DNA of 15,413 nucleotides. It comes from an uncultured Lachnospiraceae bacterium. Lineage in GTDB: Bacteria > Bacillota > Clostridia > Lachnospirales > Lachnospiraceae. The stretch is taken from positions 1 through 15,413 of the forward strand of contig CAOJQZ010000058.1 in NCBI GenBank assembly GCA_948441955.1, given 5' to 3'. The notes below the pieces were generated by a model. The model had not been told where the DNA came from. It did not search any database and saw only the letters and a program-made list of their open reading frames with translations. Shown in pieces: positions 13,280 through 15,413 of the stretch; positions within the stretch are counted from its first letter, which is position 1; each line of letters begins with the position of its first letter. The translations under genes and the position numbers were made by a program.

Positions 13280-14734
13280 TTATTCATCCACACTGTAATT
13301 CGGCGCCTCTTTTGTAATATGAATATCATGGGGATGGCTCTCCTTAAGTGACGCGGAAGAAATCTTAACAAACTGACCGTTCCGCTTAAGAGATTCAATA
13401 TCCGGGGTTCCACAGTAGCCCATGCCGGAACGTAAGCCTCCCATGAGCTGGAATACAGTGTCTTCTATGCTTCCCTTATATGCCACGCGCCCTTCCACGC
13501 CTTCCGGCACCAGCTTCTTCGCATCATTCTGGAAATAACGGTCTTTACTTCCGTTTTCCATAGCGGCAATGGAGCCCATACCCCGGTAAACCTTATATTT
13601 TCTTCCCTGGTACAGCTCAAAAGTTCCCGGACTTTCATCACATCCGGCAAAAATACTTCCCATCATGCACACATTGGCGCCTGCTGCGATAGCTTTTGTC
13701 ATATCTCCGGAATACTTAATACCGCCGTCTGCAATGATTGGTATGCCATATTTGTCGGCTGCCTCATAACAATTCATAACCGCTGTAATCTGCGGCACGC
13801 CGATACCTGCAACAACACGGGTCGTACAGATAGAGCCTGGTCCTATTCCAACCTTAACCGCATCCACGCCGGCCTTGATAAGTGCTTCTGCCGCTTCTGC
13901 CGTAGCTACATTTCCGGCAATCACCTGAAGCTGCGGAAACTTATTTTTTATCATATCGACTGTATGAATTACATTTGCAGAGTGCCCATGTGCCGAATCC
14001 ATAACCACAACGTCCACCTTGGCCTCCACAAGCTCCTGCGCTCTTTCCAAACAATTTGCAGTAATACCGATTGCCGCGCCGCACAGAAGACGGCCCTGAG
14101 AATCTTTTGCTGACAGCGGATATTTAATCTGCTTTTCAATATCCTTAATTGTAATAAGTCCCTTTAAATTGAAATCTTTATCTACGATCGGAAGCTTTTC
14201 CTTTCTCGCCTTGGCAAGAATCATTTTAGCTTCCTCTAATGTGATGCCCTCCTCCGCTGTAACAAGTCCTTCAGAGGTCATAGATTCTTTAATCTTCTTT
14301 GTGAAATCTTCTTCGAACTTCAGATCACGATTGGTAATGATACCGACCAGCTTTCCATTTTCTGTAACAGGCACCCCTGATATGCGGAACTTCCCCATCA
14401 GCTCATTCGCATCTGCCAGTGTATGATCAGGTGAAAGATAAAACGGATCTGTAATAACGCCATTTTCAGAGCGCTTTACCTTGTCCACTTCTTCTGCCTG
14501 CTGCTCAATGGACATATTTTTATGAATAATACCAATCCCACCCTGACGGGCCATCGCAATAGCCATCCGGTGCTCGGTTACCGTATCCATACCTGCGCTC
14601 ATCATCGGTATATTCAGCTTGATGCTTTTCGTCAGATATGTAGACAAGTCAACCTGATTTGGAATCACTTCTGAATACGCAGGTACTAAAAGAACGTCAT
14701 CAAATGTAATTCCTTCTCCTATAATCTTTCCCAT
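13280..14734 (-). CDS. guaB: IMP dehydrogenase
   Basis: This 484-residue enzyme oxidises IMP to XMP with NAD+, the committed step of GMP synthesis. The TIM-barrel start TFDDVLLVPAYSEV (10-23) and MMSAGMDTVTE (44-54) are followed by a CBS pair (about 93-205) inserted in the barrel. DSAHGHS (246-252), the active-site loop GIGPGSICTTR with C303, and the flap and arginine region EGVEGRVAYKG with the preceding YRGMGS are all intact. Length is normal for bacterial GuaB. The start is supported by AGAGGG eight bases before ATG. It has a near-consensus promoter and a leader of only about 30 bases, so no purine riboswitch is present. Its neighbour upstream is the DUF6106-like membrane protein. Confidence 0.98.
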   Translation of the reverse strand: MGKIIGEGITFDDVLLVPAYSEVIPNQVDLSTYLTKSIKLNIPMMSAGMDTVTEHRMAIAMARQGGIGIIHKNMSIEQQAEEVDKVKRSENGVITDPFYLSPDHTLADANELMGKFRISGVPVTENGKLVGIITNRDLKFEEDFTKKIKESMTSEGLVTAEEGITLEEAKMILAKARKEKLPIVDKDFNLKGLITIKDIEKQIKYPLSAKDSQGRLLCGAAIGITANCLERAQELVEAKVDVVVMDSAHGHSANVIHTVDMIKNKFPQLQVIAGNVATAEAAEALIKAGVDAVKVGIGPGSICTTRVVAGIGVPQITAVMNCYEAADKYGIPIIADGGIKYSGDMTKAIAAGANVCMMGSIFAGCDESPGTFELYQGRKYKVYRGMGSIAAMENGSKDRYFQNDAKKLVPEGVEGRVAYKGSIEDTVFQLMGGLRSGMGYCGTPDIESLKRNGQFVKISSASLKESHPHDIHITKEAPNYSVDE

Positions 14735-14768
14735 GATTTTATCCCTCTCTTTTCGTATATTAAATGCT

Positions 14769-14798
14769 ATAATACAAAATCTTAGCCCTGCTTGTCAA
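14769..14798 (-). promoter_or_regulatory. guaB promoter
   Basis: A perfect TTGACA (14793-14798) and TATTAT (14769-14774) on the minus strand are separated by 18 bases. It is the best -35 box in the window and fits a highly expressed housekeeping gene. I see no terminator-like hairpin in the 91-base gap after the upstream gene. Confidence 0.75.
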
Positions 14799-14825
14799 TA
14801 ACTTTTCAAATTAATCTCCTGATAT

Positions 14826-15314
14826 TTATCTTTTCACTTTTCTTGGCGCCATCAGAAACATTCCTTCGATAATTGTTTCATTGGGTTCAAATACAAGCTT
14901 TGTAATCTGCCCATTTTCCGCAACCACCAGCACATACTTCTTTGCGCCTGCCATCCCGGAGCTGTAATCTGCAACGTGCGCATTTCTATACTGATTAAGT
15001 TCCTCTGCCCCTTCCGGCGCAAGAAGCTCCATATTACTGATATTAGTAGAAAACACTCTCTTTCTCTTCGCCTTATGCATAATCTTGTCAATATCCAGAT
15101 CTCCGTTCACATACAGGTACTCGTACTCCACGTCCAGCCTGCGGATGAGAAAAACGACTGCCGCAATTACAATCACCGGAACAATGATCGCCACCGGAAA
15201 CATCAGCACCACAAACACCGACACAATTGCAATTGCCACAAGCAGCGCTTTAATAAATATATCCTTCATCGTGGTCTGCTTCTTCACCAACTGTTCTGTA
15301 TAAAAATCACTCAT
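14826..15314 (-). CDS. DUF6106-like membrane protein, function unknown
   Basis: This 162-residue protein has a short N-terminus (MSDFYTEQLVKKQTTMKD), a long hydrophobic region (about 19-57) that likely makes two close transmembrane helices with a Pro-containing turn near residue 40, and a soluble C-terminal domain. That domain begins RRLDVEYEYLYVNGDLDIDKI and ends VFEPNETIIEGMFLMAPRKV. I associate this with the DUF6106 family of Lachnospiraceae from memory; the match is not computed. The soluble part looks like a compact beta-rich fold, perhaps related to bacterial PH domains, a weak guess. A longer in-frame ATG exists at 15386, but AGGAGG lies nine bases before ATG at 15314 and the upstream residues look like untranslated sequence. 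It sits just upstream of guaB, which has its own promoter. Confidence 0.8.
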   Translation of the reverse strand: MSDFYTEQLVKKQTTMKDIFIKALLVAIAIVSVFVVLMFPVAIIVPVIVIAAVVFLIRRLDVEYEYLYVNGDLDIDKIMHKAKRKRVFSTNISNMELLAPEGAEELNQYRNAHVADYSSGMAGAKKYVLVVAENGQITKLVFEPNETIIEGMFLMAPRKVKR

Positions 15315-15357
15315 ATTCTTTTTCCTCCTGGTATTTGGTTTCCTGCTTAATGAATTT

Positions 15358-15363
15358 ATTGTA
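15358..15363 (-). promoter_or_regulatory. Possible extended -10 promoter of the DUF6106-like gene
   Basis: The minus strand reads TGATACAAT, a TGn-extended TACAAT, about 45 bases before the chosen start at 15314. The -35 region (GTGATT at 17 bases) is weak. It also lies inside the longer frame from 15386, which argues against that longer start. Confidence 0.45.
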
Positions 15364-15413
15364 TCACATATATGGATAAAAATCACCTGATAATTTGTAT
15401 TTAATCGGAGGTC

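Noticed and set aside
14735..14825. Purine riboswitch upstream of guaB
   Set aside because: The leader after the promoter is about 30 bases, too short for the aptamer.
15315..15386. An N-terminal extension of the DUF6106-like protein from ATG 15386
   Set aside because: A likely promoter -10 and the AGGAGG site lie inside it, so it is probably untranslated.

Overview
The window looks like core chromosome of a low-to-mid GC Gram-positive Clostridia, most likely Lachnospiraceae. The reasons are strong AGGAGG-type ribosome binding sites, TTGACA/TATAAT-type promoters often with an extended TGn -10, a strong preference for one coding strand, and several small families (DUF1836, DUF5688, DUF6106-like) that I associate with that family. 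The species assignment is inference. I see no insertion sequence, prophage, CRISPR array, toxin-antitoxin pair or defence locus, and no gene-free stretch over about 300 bases; the longest gap, 4034-4233, is a divergent promoter region.

Layout, left to right. At the left edge lies rlmD (23S rRNA uracil methyltransferase, minus strand, cut by the window edge at its last residues). Behind it on the same strand are a small acidic-tailed membrane protein and the helicase gene pcrA. A divergent promoter region then leads to a short plus-strand island of two regulators: a YheO-type PAS/HTH protein and a DUF1836 MerR-like protein. This island meets the minus-strand genes at a terminator hairpin (5584-5605). 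The minus-strand genes are, in transcription order, an HtrA-type surface protease, glyA (own promoter inside the end of htrA) and a small zinc-ribbon membrane protein.

Further right, all on the minus strand: tRNA-Arg(CCG) directly precedes a membrane-anchored protein of unknown function; then come a DUF5688 protein, efp, and a tight three-gene operon of a membrane-anchored Amidase_2 protein, yqeG (HAD phosphatase) and aroD (type I dehydroquinase). guaB has a near-consensus promoter, and a DUF6106-like membrane protein lies upstream of it at the right edge.

The genes cover rRNA and tRNA function, translation (efp), purine and one-carbon metabolism (guaB, glyA), the shikimate pathway (aroD), DNA repair (pcrA) and envelope upkeep (htrA, amidase). 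Five start codons were moved inward from the longest possible frame because a good ribosome binding site sits just before the internal ATG (DUF1836, htrA, DUF5688, amidase, DUF6106-like); pcrA starts with TTG. No clearly new multi-gene system is visible. The most interesting items are modest: a terminator between the acidic-tail gene and rlmD with no promoter visible after it, a tRNA that appears to share a transcript with an unknown envelope protein, and several uncharacterised small membrane proteins.
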